DNA from: Francisellaceae bacterium
Lineage (GTDB): Bacteria > Pseudomonadota > Gammaproteobacteria > Berkiellales > Berkiellaceae
DNA length: 10,408 nt
Assembly (NCBI GenBank): GCA_023266415.1
Contig: JAHFQG010000034.1
Coordinates: 1 to 10,408 of the forward strand
Reading direction: 5' to 3'
Part shown: positions 1-6,510 of the stretch, one piece after another
Layout of the letters: every line of letters begins with the position of its first letter
How positions within the stretch are numbered: the stretch's first letter is position 1
The notes under the pieces: model-generated
What the model was told of the DNA's origin: nothing
Database searches by the model: none
Seen by the model: only the letters and a program-made list of their open reading frames with translations
Program-made: the position numbers and the translations under genes

Positions 1-1008
1 GAAAGTGCCTTAGCCTTACAAAAAAAATACCCCAAAGGTCCAACTGCCGTGTTGGCGCATGGGGCTAATCCGGGCATGATATCGCATTTTTTAAAGCAAG
101 CGTTGTTGAATTTGCATCATGACATTTATGGCGCCCCTTATGCCATTACTCAATTGTCTGATTGGGCCAAATTAAGTGCAAAGCTGGGCGTAAAAGCCAT
201 TCATGTTGCAGAGCGCGATACCCAAGTGGACAATACTCCTAAAAAACGGGGCGTATTTTACAATACCTGGTCGTGTGAAGGGTTTATGGGCGAAGGTATG
301 CAACCTGCTGAGTTGGGTTGGGGCACGCATGAAAAAACGTTTCCAACCGATGGGGCTCATCATACCTTTGGGTGTGATGCGGCCATTTATTTGAATCGAC
401 CTGGCGCCACAGTGCAAGTTCGTACTTGGACGCCAGACTTTGGTCCGTTCCAAGGATTTCTAATCACTCATAATGAAGCTATTTCTATCGCTGATTTTTT
501 GACGGTTAAAGAAGGGGATAAGATCATATATCGCCCCACGTGTCATTATGCCTATCATCCCTGTGATAAGGCCACCTTATCGGTTGATGAATGGGTGGGC
601 AATAATTTAGTGATGCCAACAACGCATCGTATTTTACGGGATGAAATCACCTCGGGTATGGATGAACTGGGGGTATTGGTGATGGGGCATGCCAAAGGTG
701 CTTATTGGTATGGTTCACAACTGGCTATTGATGAAGCCCGTCGCTTAGCCCCTCAAAACAGTGCCACCAGCTTGCAAATTGCAGCATCTGTGTTAGGCGG
801 CATACTATGGGCAATTGAAAACCCCATGGCAGGTATTGTAGAAGCGGAACAAATGGACTCTGCCCATGTCTTTTCATCTGTTAGTCAGTATTTTGGAAAA
901 ATGACTGGTGTATATACCCAGTGGACTCCCCTTCAAGATCGGGGGAATATTTTTTCGGAGGAAACAGACGCTGATCCATGGCAATTCAAAAATTTTAGGG
1001 TTGTTTAG
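1..1008 (+). CDS. hss: Homospermidine synthase, 5'-truncated by window edge
   Basis: This is the C-terminal 335 residues of a homospermidine synthase. The enzyme transfers an aminobutyl group in an NAD-dependent reaction (putrescine plus putrescine or spermidine) to give the polyamine homospermidine in the cytoplasm. The frame is open from base 1, so the GTG at 49 is internal and not the start. Bacterial members are about 470-480 residues, so roughly 140 N-terminal residues, including the Rossmann glycine motif, lie outside the window. Family-typical segments are visible: AHGANPGMISHF (residues 19-30 of the visible part), EGFMGEGMQPAELGWGTHEK (about 93-112, with the conserved Trp/Glu stretch) and the HHTFGCDAAIYLNRPGA region. 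The family shares a fold with saccharopine dehydrogenases, but these motifs favour homospermidine synthase. The gene ends with TAG and I see no clear terminator. The next gene has its own promoter 22 bases downstream, so an operon is not required. Confidence 0.9.
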   Translation, partial: ESALALQKKYPKGPTAVLAHGANPGMISHFLKQALLNLHHDIYGAPYAITQLSDWAKLSAKLGVKAIHVAERDTQVDNTPKKRGVFYNTWSCEGFMGEGMQPAELGWGTHEKTFPTDGAHHTFGCDAAIYLNRPGATVQVRTWTPDFGPFQGFLITHNEAISIADFLTVKEGDKIIYRPTCHYAYHPCDKATLSVDEWVGNNLVMPTTHRILRDEITSGMDELGVLVMGHAKGAYWYGSQLAIDEARRLAPQNSATSLQIAASVLGGILWAIENPMAGIVEAEQMDSAHVFSSVSQYFGKMTGVYTQWTPLQDRGNIFSEETDADPWQFKNFRVV

Positions 1009-1029
1009 GTAAGGGTGATCGATTTTAGC

Positions 1030-1058
1030 TTGCAAATGATGGAAAAATTTAGTAGAAT
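1030..1058 (+). promoter_or_regulatory. Sigma70-type promoter for the ankyrin gene
   Basis: TTGCAA at 1030-1035 and TAGAAT at 1053-1058 are separated by exactly 17 bases. Each hexamer differs from consensus at one or two positions. Transcription would start near 1065. This gives a leader of about 29 bases to the ATG at 1094 and makes the TTG at 1067 an unlikely start. It is a prediction from sequence only. Confidence 0.6.
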
Positions 1059-1093
1059 AACTTACATTGAATTTAGTTGTTTTGGGGTACCCT

Positions 1094-3013
1094 ATGCCGC
1101 TTAGCCACCAAGATAATCTTCTTTTAACATCAGCCACTTCGGGTGATTTAGAAACGCTCAATGCTGCTCTAGCAGGGGGAGCGTCCATCCAGATAAGAAA
1201 TAGTAGGGGAGGTTACACGGCTTTACATATGGCTACCCTAAATGGCCATATAGCCATAGTTCAGAGATTACTAGAAGTCCAGGCAAATCCTCAGATAAGA
1301 AGTTTTTTTGATCGCACAGCCTTGCATGATGCCGTATCCAGCCATTATCTAGACATAGCATCCTTGTTACTCCAAAAGGGAGCTGATATAGATGCTCCTA
1401 GTAGCTCTGGGAACACCATTTTGCATTATATTGCTACTCAGGGGGATGCGGAGGGGATCTGCTTTTTAATTCAAAAAGGCGCCCAAGTACAGGTATTGAA
1501 CCAAAACAACAACAGTCCATTAACGCTTTATTTGAAGTTTATTCGTGACCGAAAAGAATCTGGAAATGCCATCATTTCCCGAGAAGAGTATGCTGTAATG
1601 CAAAAAACAGTGCAGTTGTTGTTAGATGGGGGGGCAAATTTAGAAGATGCGCTGCACAAATTAGGTATTCCACAATATCAAGAAGCCTTAAAAGACGGTC
1701 ATTTATTTGTAGGTATACAAGATTCTTCTGTCAAAAATTTTCTCAACGATTCTCAAAATACCCATTCCCCCCACGTAGAAAAAACCGCCTATCTTTCAAC
1801 GAATGTATTACGAAAACGGTATGAGGGTTCTTCTCTCTCTGCGGAGGCCATTGCCAAAATTCAGGATGAAATCTTACTGAAAGCGGCTCAATGGGGTGCC
1901 CTGTGGAATGAAGGAAATGAGAAACTTCTGGTTGCGAAGACACAAGATTTTTTGTACCATAAAATGGCTTGTTCAGATGACTCATATATTCCTTTTTGGT
2001 CATCGGGTTTAACCATGCCCCAAGTCGTGGCATGTATTTGGAAAGCCATTCATGATCCTTTGATTCGATATCAAACTGCCTCTTCGCTGGAGCAAGACAT
2101 TCAGACATCAGAGGCGATATTTTTCAAGGCAATCAGTACGTCAAATAACTGTATTCAAGGCGGATATTTTCATCCCATTATAGAGGCTTGTGCTAACAGC
2201 CGTGTCCCGGGTATTTATTTAATTGGGATTGAATCACAGTCTGAATTTGTGCGCGATAGTATACAGGCACTCTTAGATCCTCTAACCGCCTTTGAATGGG
2301 TACCAGAAATTCTAACAGAAGAAGATTTCTGTGGTTTTACAAAAACCCAAGTATTAACTGATGACGCATCATATGCTGCCTTTATGGGGAAGATTGACCA
2401 CAATCAGCGTATATACGCTCAACATGGTTACAATGCACAACACTTATGCCCTGATGCAGATGAGCGTTTTATAAGTAGTACTTTCCCTATAGATGATTGG
2501 GACTGGCTAGCGCCCAAAGAGCTTCAAACCCTGCAAGATCGTCTCCTTTGGCCTCGAGAGCAGTTTAAAACTGCCTTGGAGGAAAAAAAAGCCATCCAGC
2601 ACACTTTGGCACTCCCTGTTTCCACGGAAGCGGAAGATAGAGGCGCTCTATTTTCTGGATTAGCTTCTCAACTTATGGCGAGCGACTCACCCACTCGAGG
2701 ACGTGGGTGGGAAGCTCTACGCGAATATTATTCGTTGGCTCGTTTTCATAAAAATAAAAAAACTTTCCAGCAGAGTTTAAATGCTGGTCGTTCTACGTTG
2801 TGGTGCTTGCTGGTACAAAAGGAACAAGCAGAGATAGCAGGGTATATATCGGACTTTTTTGACATGAAACAAGACGAACTTTTACAGCTAAACAACTCAG
2901 AATCAGCTTTACTGTTTACCCCCCCCGGCAAGAGGCAGCAAGAAGACGATTTTTCGGAACTTATGTTGACGCCCCCCAGACCCAAGAAAAGAGACCGAGA
3001 TATTCTGCCCTAA
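1094..3013 (+). CDS. Ankyrin-repeat protein, putative host-directed effector
   Basis: This 639-residue protein has ankyrin repeats at the N terminus (about residues 7-190) and an unassigned remainder. Repeat signatures are TALHMATLNGHIAIVQRLLE (42-61), TALHDAVSSHYLDIASLLLQ (75-94) and TILHYIATQGDAEGICFLIQ (108-127). Less regular units flank them (SGDLETLNAALAGGA near 16-30 and a degenerate one ending LLLDGGANLEDA). Residues 200-600 match no domain I know; they are rich in Trp and acidic residues. The extreme C terminus (608-639) repeats a TPP-plus-basic motif and ends with PPRPKKRDRDILP, which resembles a monopartite nuclear localisation signal. There is no signal peptide or membrane segment. 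I chose the ATG at 1094 because the promoter start near 1065 and a GGGG six bases upstream fit it. A TTG at 1067 would add nine residues. Ankyrin repeats bind protein partners; secretion into a host by a type IV system is inference from this class of organism. Confidence 0.85.
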   Translation: MPLSHQDNLLLTSATSGDLETLNAALAGGASIQIRNSRGGYTALHMATLNGHIAIVQRLLEVQANPQIRSFFDRTALHDAVSSHYLDIASLLLQKGADIDAPSSSGNTILHYIATQGDAEGICFLIQKGAQVQVLNQNNNSPLTLYLKFIRDRKESGNAIISREEYAVMQKTVQLLLDGGANLEDALHKLGIPQYQEALKDGHLFVGIQDSSVKNFLNDSQNTHSPHVEKTAYLSTNVLRKRYEGSSLSAEAIAKIQDEILLKAAQWGALWNEGNEKLLVAKTQDFLYHKMACSDDSYIPFWSSGLTMPQVVACIWKAIHDPLIRYQTASSLEQDIQTSEAIFFKAISTSNNCIQGGYFHPIIEACANSRVPGIYLIGIESQSEFVRDSIQALLDPLTAFEWVPEILTEEDFCGFTKTQVLTDDASYAAFMGKIDHNQRIYAQHGYNAQHLCPDADERFISSTFPIDDWDWLAPKELQTLQDRLLWPREQFKTALEEKKAIQHTLALPVSTEAEDRGALFSGLASQLMASDSPTRGRGWEALREYYSLARFHKNKKTFQQSLNAGRSTLWCLLVQKEQAEIAGYISDFFDMKQDELLQLNNSESALLFTPPGKRQQEDDFSELMLTPPRPKKRDRDILP

Positions 3014-3037
3014 GGCGTATCGAGCAGAATCTGCTCT
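3010..3037 (-). repeat. Orphan copy of the lpxC 3' end
   Basis: On the minus strand this stretch reads EQILLDTP followed by TAG, matching the last residues GQILLDTP and stop of the real lpxC at 4383-4410. The two stretches are identical at 22 of 28 positions, with 13 consecutive identical bases (3014-3026 against 4387-4399). Five of six differences are synonymous in the lpxC frame (TAG/TAA, CCT/CCA, CTG/TTG, ATT/ATA, CAG/CAA); the sixth changes Gly to Glu. No other part of lpxC is attached: upstream it runs straight into the last codon of the ATPase gene. The orphan stop overlaps the TAA of the ankyrin gene. I read it as a scar of insertion or recombination. Confidence 0.6.
3022..3036. other. 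Small perfect hairpin between convergent genes
   Basis: GAGCAG (3022-3027) and CTGCTC (3031-3036) form a 6-bp stem with a 3-base AAT loop. It lies in the 22-base gap between the convergent stop codons of the ankyrin and ATPase genes. It could slow transcription from either side, but no T-run follows on either strand, so it is at best a weak bidirectional terminator. The equivalent position at the lpxC end (4395-4409) forms a poorer version of the same stem. Confidence 0.35.
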
Positions 3038-4211
3038 ATGATTGATTCGATTTTAACGGAGAAGAAGTGCCTTTATGCAAATAATCCATTAAATTCAACG
3101 TTTTGATAAAGGGAATTAAATTTCGAACCTTTATTTTTTCGGGCGTATCGAATTCTTTTTTTAAATTCAATACCAATTGAACACAAGGAACAGAATTCAA
3201 ATACTGTTTAAAATGATAAAAACTCTTACTAACAGTATCATCGGATATTTTCACCTCTATACACAAAATAGGTTTGTCGTCTAACACAATTAAAAAATCA
3301 ATTTCTTGGTCATCTTTTGTCCTTAAATAGTGTAATCGGCCGGGGATCCCCTCTGTATCTTCTATAAAATGGATTTCTTTGAGCAACGTACAGGCCACTA
3401 AATTTTCTAGTCGATCTCCCATATCCGTGACTCTAGGGACATCAAAAAAGTAGATTTTAGGTTCTTTGAGGATGGAACGAGCAATATTATGGTGATAAGG
3501 CGTGACTTTAAAGAGTAGGTAAAAATTTTCAAGCATATCTATCCAAGATTTAATCGTTTTGGGATCTACCTGCAAATCAGTGGACAGATTGCTGTAAGAA
3601 ATAGGGTGCGCCGCTCTCTTTTTAAGTAAGTTAACTAGTGTTTGAATGGATTTAATGGACCGTACGGCATATAAATCCAGGAGATCTTGCCGGAGGATGA
3701 CATCTAAGTGAGTTCTTTGCCAACGTCGATAAAAACGAGTATTCCCGGCCAAGAAAGGCTCCGGAAATCCACTATAGTGGATAAGACGATTGAAAGCTTC
3801 TTGGGGGTTATCTTGCCAAAAATGGAGAGCTTCTTTAAGATCGATGGGGTGTAACCGAAAATTGAAATAACGGCCGGCTAAGGAATCCCCAACCTTTCCA
3901 AAGGCCTCCATATTAGCACTGCCGGTCACCACCAAAGAAGGTTTATTGCCTTCACTGTCAAAAATACCTTTTATCCACTGCTTCCATCGTGGCATTTTAT
4001 GGAGTTCATCTAGAATGATACCATCGCATTCTCGGGACCATTGTTTTTTTTGGATAGATTCTTGATCTCGGTCTAGGTCGTAGGTAAGGTACTCATAGTG
4101 GTCAAACAAACTTTTGGCCAATGTGGTTTTTCCACTTTGACGAGGGCCACTGATAAGGGTAATTTTTTGCAGCCCATCTTCTTGAAGAAACGGACATAAA
4201 TAACGATCCAT
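3036..4211 (-). CDS. AAA+ ATPase with C-terminal DUF4143 domain
   Basis: This is a 391-residue protein of the widespread AAA_14/DUF4143 ATP-binding family, whose cellular role is poorly known. Walker A is GPRQSGKTT (22-30), Walker B is GIILDEL with D68 and E69, a sensor-1-like segment VVTGSANME lies at 94-102, and SLAGRY (110-115) carries a likely arginine finger. A winged-helix-like stretch (about 203-245) and the DUF4143 region follow. The C terminus keeps a PD-(D/E)xK nuclease-like pattern: EIDFLI (D305) and CIEVK (E319, K321). No membrane segment is seen. I chose the ATG at 4211 because a full AGGAGG (4216-4221) lies four bases upstream. An in-frame ATG at 4238 sits at the predicted transcription start and would bury that site inside the gene. 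The gene is apparently monocistronic, with its own promoter. It stands between the lpxC end and an orphan copy of that end, suggesting acquisition. Confidence 0.9.
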   Translation of the reverse strand: MDRYLCPFLQEDGLQKITLISGPRQSGKTTLAKSLFDHYEYLTYDLDRDQESIQKKQWSRECDGIILDELHKMPRWKQWIKGIFDSEGNKPSLVVTGSANMEAFGKVGDSLAGRYFNFRLHPIDLKEALHFWQDNPQEAFNRLIHYSGFPEPFLAGNTRFYRRWQRTHLDVILRQDLLDLYAVRSIKSIQTLVNLLKKRAAHPISYSNLSTDLQVDPKTIKSWIDMLENFYLLFKVTPYHHNIARSILKEPKIYFFDVPRVTDMGDRLENLVACTLLKEIHFIEDTEGIPGRLHYLRTKDDQEIDFLIVLDDKPILCIEVKISDDTVSKSFYHFKQYLNSVPCVQLVLNLKKEFDTPEKIKVRNLIPFIKTLNLMDYLHKGTSSPLKSNQS

Positions 4212-4215
4212 AAGC

Positions 4216-4221
4216 CCTCCT
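4216..4221 (-). promoter_or_regulatory. Full Shine-Dalgarno deciding the ATPase start
   Basis: The minus strand reads AGGAGG, a perfect match to the anti-Shine-Dalgarno core, ending four bases before the ATG at 4211. It supports that ATG over the upstream in-frame ATG at 4238. Confidence 0.8.
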
Positions 4222-4240
4222 AAAAAGCACACACCCATAG

Positions 4241-4272
4241 TGACTATTATGGACTAAATTCCAGAATAGTCA
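4241..4272 (-). promoter_or_regulatory. ATPase promoter embedded in a 13-bp inverted repeat
   Basis: Arms at 4241-4253 (TGACTATTATGGA) and 4260-4272 (TCCAGAATAGTCA) are complementary at 12 of 13 positions around a 6-base centre. On the minus strand the upstream arm overlaps a -35 element TTGACT (4268-4273), and the downstream arm holds the -10 element CATAAT (4246-4251; 16-base spacer) or TAATAG (4244-4249; 18-base spacer). Transcription would start near 4239, giving a leader of about 28 bases to the ATG at 4211. A symmetric site lying across both promoter boxes is the classic layout of a repressor operator. The binding protein is unknown and could be the ATPase itself through its winged-helix region. 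Confidence 0.55.
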
Positions 4273-4282
4273 AGTCTTTTTG

Positions 4283-4294
4283 GGAATATATTCC
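4283..4294. promoter_or_regulatory. Second palindrome upstream of the ATPase promoter
   Basis: GGAATATATTCC is a perfect 12-bp palindrome flanked by T-runs. Aligned with GGACTAAATTCC in the promoter repeat, the 21-base stretches 4283-4303 and 4251-4271 match at 15 positions, and both end in TAGTC. Their centres are 32 bp apart, about three helical turns, so a protein could bind both on one face of the DNA. The second site would lie near -49 of the ATPase promoter. Confidence 0.4.
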
Positions 4295-4382
4295 TTTTTA
4301 GTCGGACCCCATAACATAGCTTTTTAACTAACTGTTTTCATGGTACAATGAGCCTCTTTTGGCGTCTAAGGGCGCTTTCTAT

Positions 4383-4410
4383 TTATGGCGTATCGAGCAA
4401 TATTTGCCCT
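4383..4410 (-). repeat. lpxC 3' end, counterpart of the orphan copy
   Basis: These are the last codons and stop of intact lpxC ([11 protein letters not shown]). They are the functional copy of the direct repeat whose partner is at 3010-3037. Together the two copies bracket about 1.35 kb containing only the ATPase gene and its control region. Confidence 0.6.
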
Positions 4411-5309
4411 TGATGGGTAAACCGAATAGGAGATTTAGCTTTTTCTTCTTCAAACGTAACCACTTCCCAAGCCTCTTGAGTAGCTAATATTTCACGAATA
4501 AGTTTATTATTCACTGCATGACCCGATTTATGGCCTTTAAAAGCCCCTATCATGCTGTGTCCCAGCAGATATAGGTCGCCCACGGCATCCAGAATTTTAT
4601 GACGCACGAATTCGTCGTCGTATCGTAATCCATCTTCATTCAAAACCCGATATTCATCCAACGCAATGGCGTTGTCTAAACTACACCCTTGTGCCAAATT
4701 ATTGGCCCGCAACCACTCGAAATCTTTTAAAAATCCGAAGGTGCGCGCTCGACTCACTTCTTTCACATACGATGTGGTAGAAAAATCTAGAACGGAATAT
4801 TGCTCGGTCGCCCGAATAACTGGATGGTCAAACTCGATTTGAAAGGCTACTTTAAATCCGTCGTAGGGTTCTACCCGCGCCCATTTGTCTTCATGATGAA
4901 TTTCAATAGCTTGTTTAATCCGAATAAACTTTTTAGGGGCTTTTTGAAGCTGAATACCCGCCGATTGTAATAAAAATACAAACGGACCAGAGCTACCATC
5001 CATGATAGGCACTTCGGCCGCACTTAAATCAATGTATAGGTTGTCGATACCCAAACCGGCCAGCGCTGACAATAAATGCTCGACGGTACCAATACGCACA
5101 TTATCACGCATCAGTGTGGTACAAAATCGGGTATCCCCCACGAACTCTGCCCTAGCCGGAATTTCCACGACAGGATTACAATCGATGCGTCTGAAAACGA
5201 TCCCGGTATCGATGGGCGCTGGCTGGAGGGTCATTAGAACCTTTTCACCTGTATGCACACCCACGCCTGTGGCACGGATGATATTTTTAAGTGTGCGTTG
5301 TTGAATCAT
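4383..5309 (-). CDS. lpxC: UDP-3-O-acyl-N-acetylglucosamine deacetylase
   Basis: LpxC is the zinc-dependent enzyme that removes acetate from UDP-3-O-acyl-GlcNAc, the committed step of lipid A synthesis in the cytoplasm. At 308 residues it is close to the E. coli protein (305) and alignable from the first residue ([20 protein letters not shown]). The zinc ligands are present: H78 in TVEHLL, and H237 and D241 in [14 protein letters not shown]. So are catalytic E77, K238 and H264 ([10 protein letters not shown]). The C terminus differs from E. coli, ending QILLDTP. In E. coli, FtsH degrades LpxC through its C-terminal tail; the tail here differs, so control by that route cannot be assumed. It follows ftsZ after 83 bases, the usual gammaproteobacterial order. 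The start is set by homology; the Shine-Dalgarno is weak (AGGTAG, about 12 bases upstream). Confidence 0.97.
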   Translation of the reverse strand: MIQQRTLKNIIRATGVGVHTGEKVLMTLQPAPIDTGIVFRRIDCNPVVEIPARAEFVGDTRFCTTLMRDNVRIGTVEHLLSALAGLGIDNLYIDLSAAEVPIMDGSSGPFVFLLQSAGIQLQKAPKKFIRIKQAIEIHHEDKWARVEPYDGFKVAFQIEFDHPVIRATEQYSVLDFSTTSYVKEVSRARTFGFLKDFEWLRANNLAQGCSLDNAIALDEYRVLNEDGLRYDDEFVRHKILDAVGDLYLLGHSMIGAFKGHKSGHAVNNKLIREILATQEAWEVVTFEEEKAKSPIRFTHQGQILLDTP

Positions 5310-5360
5310 AATATAATTTAGCTACCTAACGTGCGTCCAGCTACTCAAACAATAGTTTAA

Positions 5361-5389
5361 AATATACCATTTAGCCAAGAACATTGCCA
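5361..5389 (-). promoter_or_regulatory. lpxC: Weak promoter candidate for lpxC
   Basis: On the minus strand TATATT (5361-5366) lies 17 bases from TGGCAA (5384-5389) in the ftsZ-lpxC gap. The -10 box is good, but the -35 box matches consensus at only three of six positions. E. coli also has a promoter in front of lpxC, which makes one here plausible. Transcription would start near 5354, about 45 bases before the ATG. The rest of the gap shows no terminator. Confidence 0.3.
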
Positions 5390-5392
5390 GAA

Positions 5393-6487
5393 TTAGTCCG
5401 ACTGACGCCGTAAAAAGGCTGGTATATCAAGGTAGTTGACATCGGCCGCGACAGTTTCTTTAACAGATACTTTAAAAGGTGCACGCGCACGAGAATGCCC
5501 TGGAGCAGCTTCCCGGCCCATTAAGCCCATATTGCGGCCTTCTAAGCCTGTGGCGACCAAAGTTACCCGCAATTCATCTCCAATCGTTGGATCAATGACG
5601 GTTCCAACAATGACGGTGGCATCGTCTGAGGTAAAGGCTTTAATAGCATCGCCCACTTCTTCAAATTCAGAGATAGACATGTCCGGCCCAGCGGTGACAT
5701 TGACCAGTACCCCTTTGGCCCCAGCTAAGTCAATATCATCTAAGAGAGGGCTAGATATGGCTCTTTCAGCCGCTTCACGGGCTCTGTTTTCACCTGATGC
5801 GGTACCACTGCCCATCATGGCAAGACCCATTTCAGACATCACGGTTCTGACATCTGCAAAGTCCACATTAATCAGTCCTGGGCGCGTAATAAGCTCGGCA
5901 ATCCCTTGAACAGCCCCTAGTAAGACATTGTTGGCTGCTTTGAATGCATCTAATAGTGTAATATTTTTACCCAGAACACTCAGTAATTTTTCATTGGGGA
6001 TGGTGATTAAGGAGTCGACATGTTGTGCCAAAGCGGCGATGCCATCATCGGCCACATGAGATCGTTTCCGACCTTCGAAGGGGAAGGGACGGGTGACGAT
6101 AGCCACCGTTAAAGCTCCTAACTCTTTGGCTACTTCAGCGACCACAGGCGCACCCCCTGTCCCTGTGCCCCCCCCCATACCCGCGGTAATAAACACCATA
6201 TCTGCGCCAGCCAGGAGCTCTCGAATTTGTTCGACATCTTCTAAAGCGGCTTGGCGTCCGACATCGGGGTTTGCGCCAGCACCCAAGCCTTTGGTGACTG
6301 CGCTGCCCAATTGCAAGACCGTTTTAGCTTTTTTATCTTTCAGAGCTTGGGCATCGGTGTTTAGATAAATAAATTCAACGCCATCAATCTTGGCAGCGTC
6401 CATATGTTCAAGGGCATTACAACCACCCCCCCCTACGCCAACCACTTTAATGATGGCATTTTGGGGGACATTATCGATGAATTCCAT
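5393..6487 (-). CDS. ftsZ: Cell division GTPase FtsZ
   Basis: FtsZ is the tubulin-like GTPase that polymerises at midcell into the Z-ring and recruits the division machinery. Visible are GVGGGGCNA (17-25), the tubulin signature GGGTGTGG (105-112) that binds GTP phosphates, and the T7-loop NVDFAD (207-212) with its catalytic aspartates. The C-terminal peptide [11 protein letters not shown] (354-364) binds FtsA and ZipA-type partners. At 364 residues it is shorter than E. coli FtsZ (383), because the linker between the GTPase body and the terminal peptide is only about 35 residues. An AAGGAG (6495-6500) lies seven bases before the ATG. It is 23 bases downstream of ftsA and surely cotranscribed with it. 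Two glycine-rich motifs are encoded with long G runs (8 at 6426-6433, 9 at 6168-6176). Confidence 0.98.
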   Translation of the reverse strand: MEFIDNVPQNAIIKVVGVGGGGCNALEHMDAAKIDGVEFIYLNTDAQALKDKKAKTVLQLGSAVTKGLGAGANPDVGRQAALEDVEQIRELLAGADMVFITAGMGGGTGTGGAPVVAEVAKELGALTVAIVTRPFPFEGRKRSHVADDGIAALAQHVDSLITIPNEKLLSVLGKNITLLDAFKAANNVLLGAVQGIAELITRPGLINVDFADVRTVMSEMGLAMMGSGTASGENRAREAAERAISSPLLDDIDLAGAKGVLVNVTAGPDMSISEFEEVGDAIKAFTSDDATVIVGTVIDPTIGDELRVTLVATGLEGRNMGLMGREAAPGHSRARAPFKVSVKETVAADVNYLDIPAFLRRQSD

Positions 6488-6510
6488 GGGGCTGCTCCTT
6501 TATCAAGAAA

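Noticed and set aside
49..51. GTG as the start of homospermidine synthase
   Set aside because: The frame is open to base 1 with family-like sequence, and the protein would be far too short.
1067..1093. TTG start nine codons upstream for the ankyrin gene
   Set aside because: It lies about two bases from the predicted transcription start (near 1065) and has no Shine-Dalgarno; the ATG at 1094 fits better.
2919..2926. Run of eight C in the ankyrin gene as a phase-variation tract
   Set aside because: ftsZ, an essential gene, carries runs of eight and nine of the same kind (6426-6433, 6168-6176), so such runs seem to reflect use of GGG and CCC codons here rather than a switch.
4212..4238. ATG at 4238 as start of the ATPase gene
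   Set aside because: It coincides with the predicted transcription start, and a perfect AGGAGG inside this stretch serves the ATG at 4211.
4344..4349. TACAAT as a plus-strand -10 box between the ATPase and lpxC genes
   Set aside because: No credible -35 box lies 16-18 bases upstream, and it would only transcribe antisense into lpxC.
4303..4382. Possible rho-independent terminator after lpxC
   Set aside because: GC-rich pieces (GGCGTC, GGGCGC) do not pair into a stable stem followed by a T-run on the minus strand.
5436..5909. Long plus-strand open frame opposite ftsZ
   Set aside because: It is a shadow of ftsZ, with a low-complexity Ser/Ala/Pro translation and no start signal; the same holds for other antisense frames over the dcw genes and lpxC.
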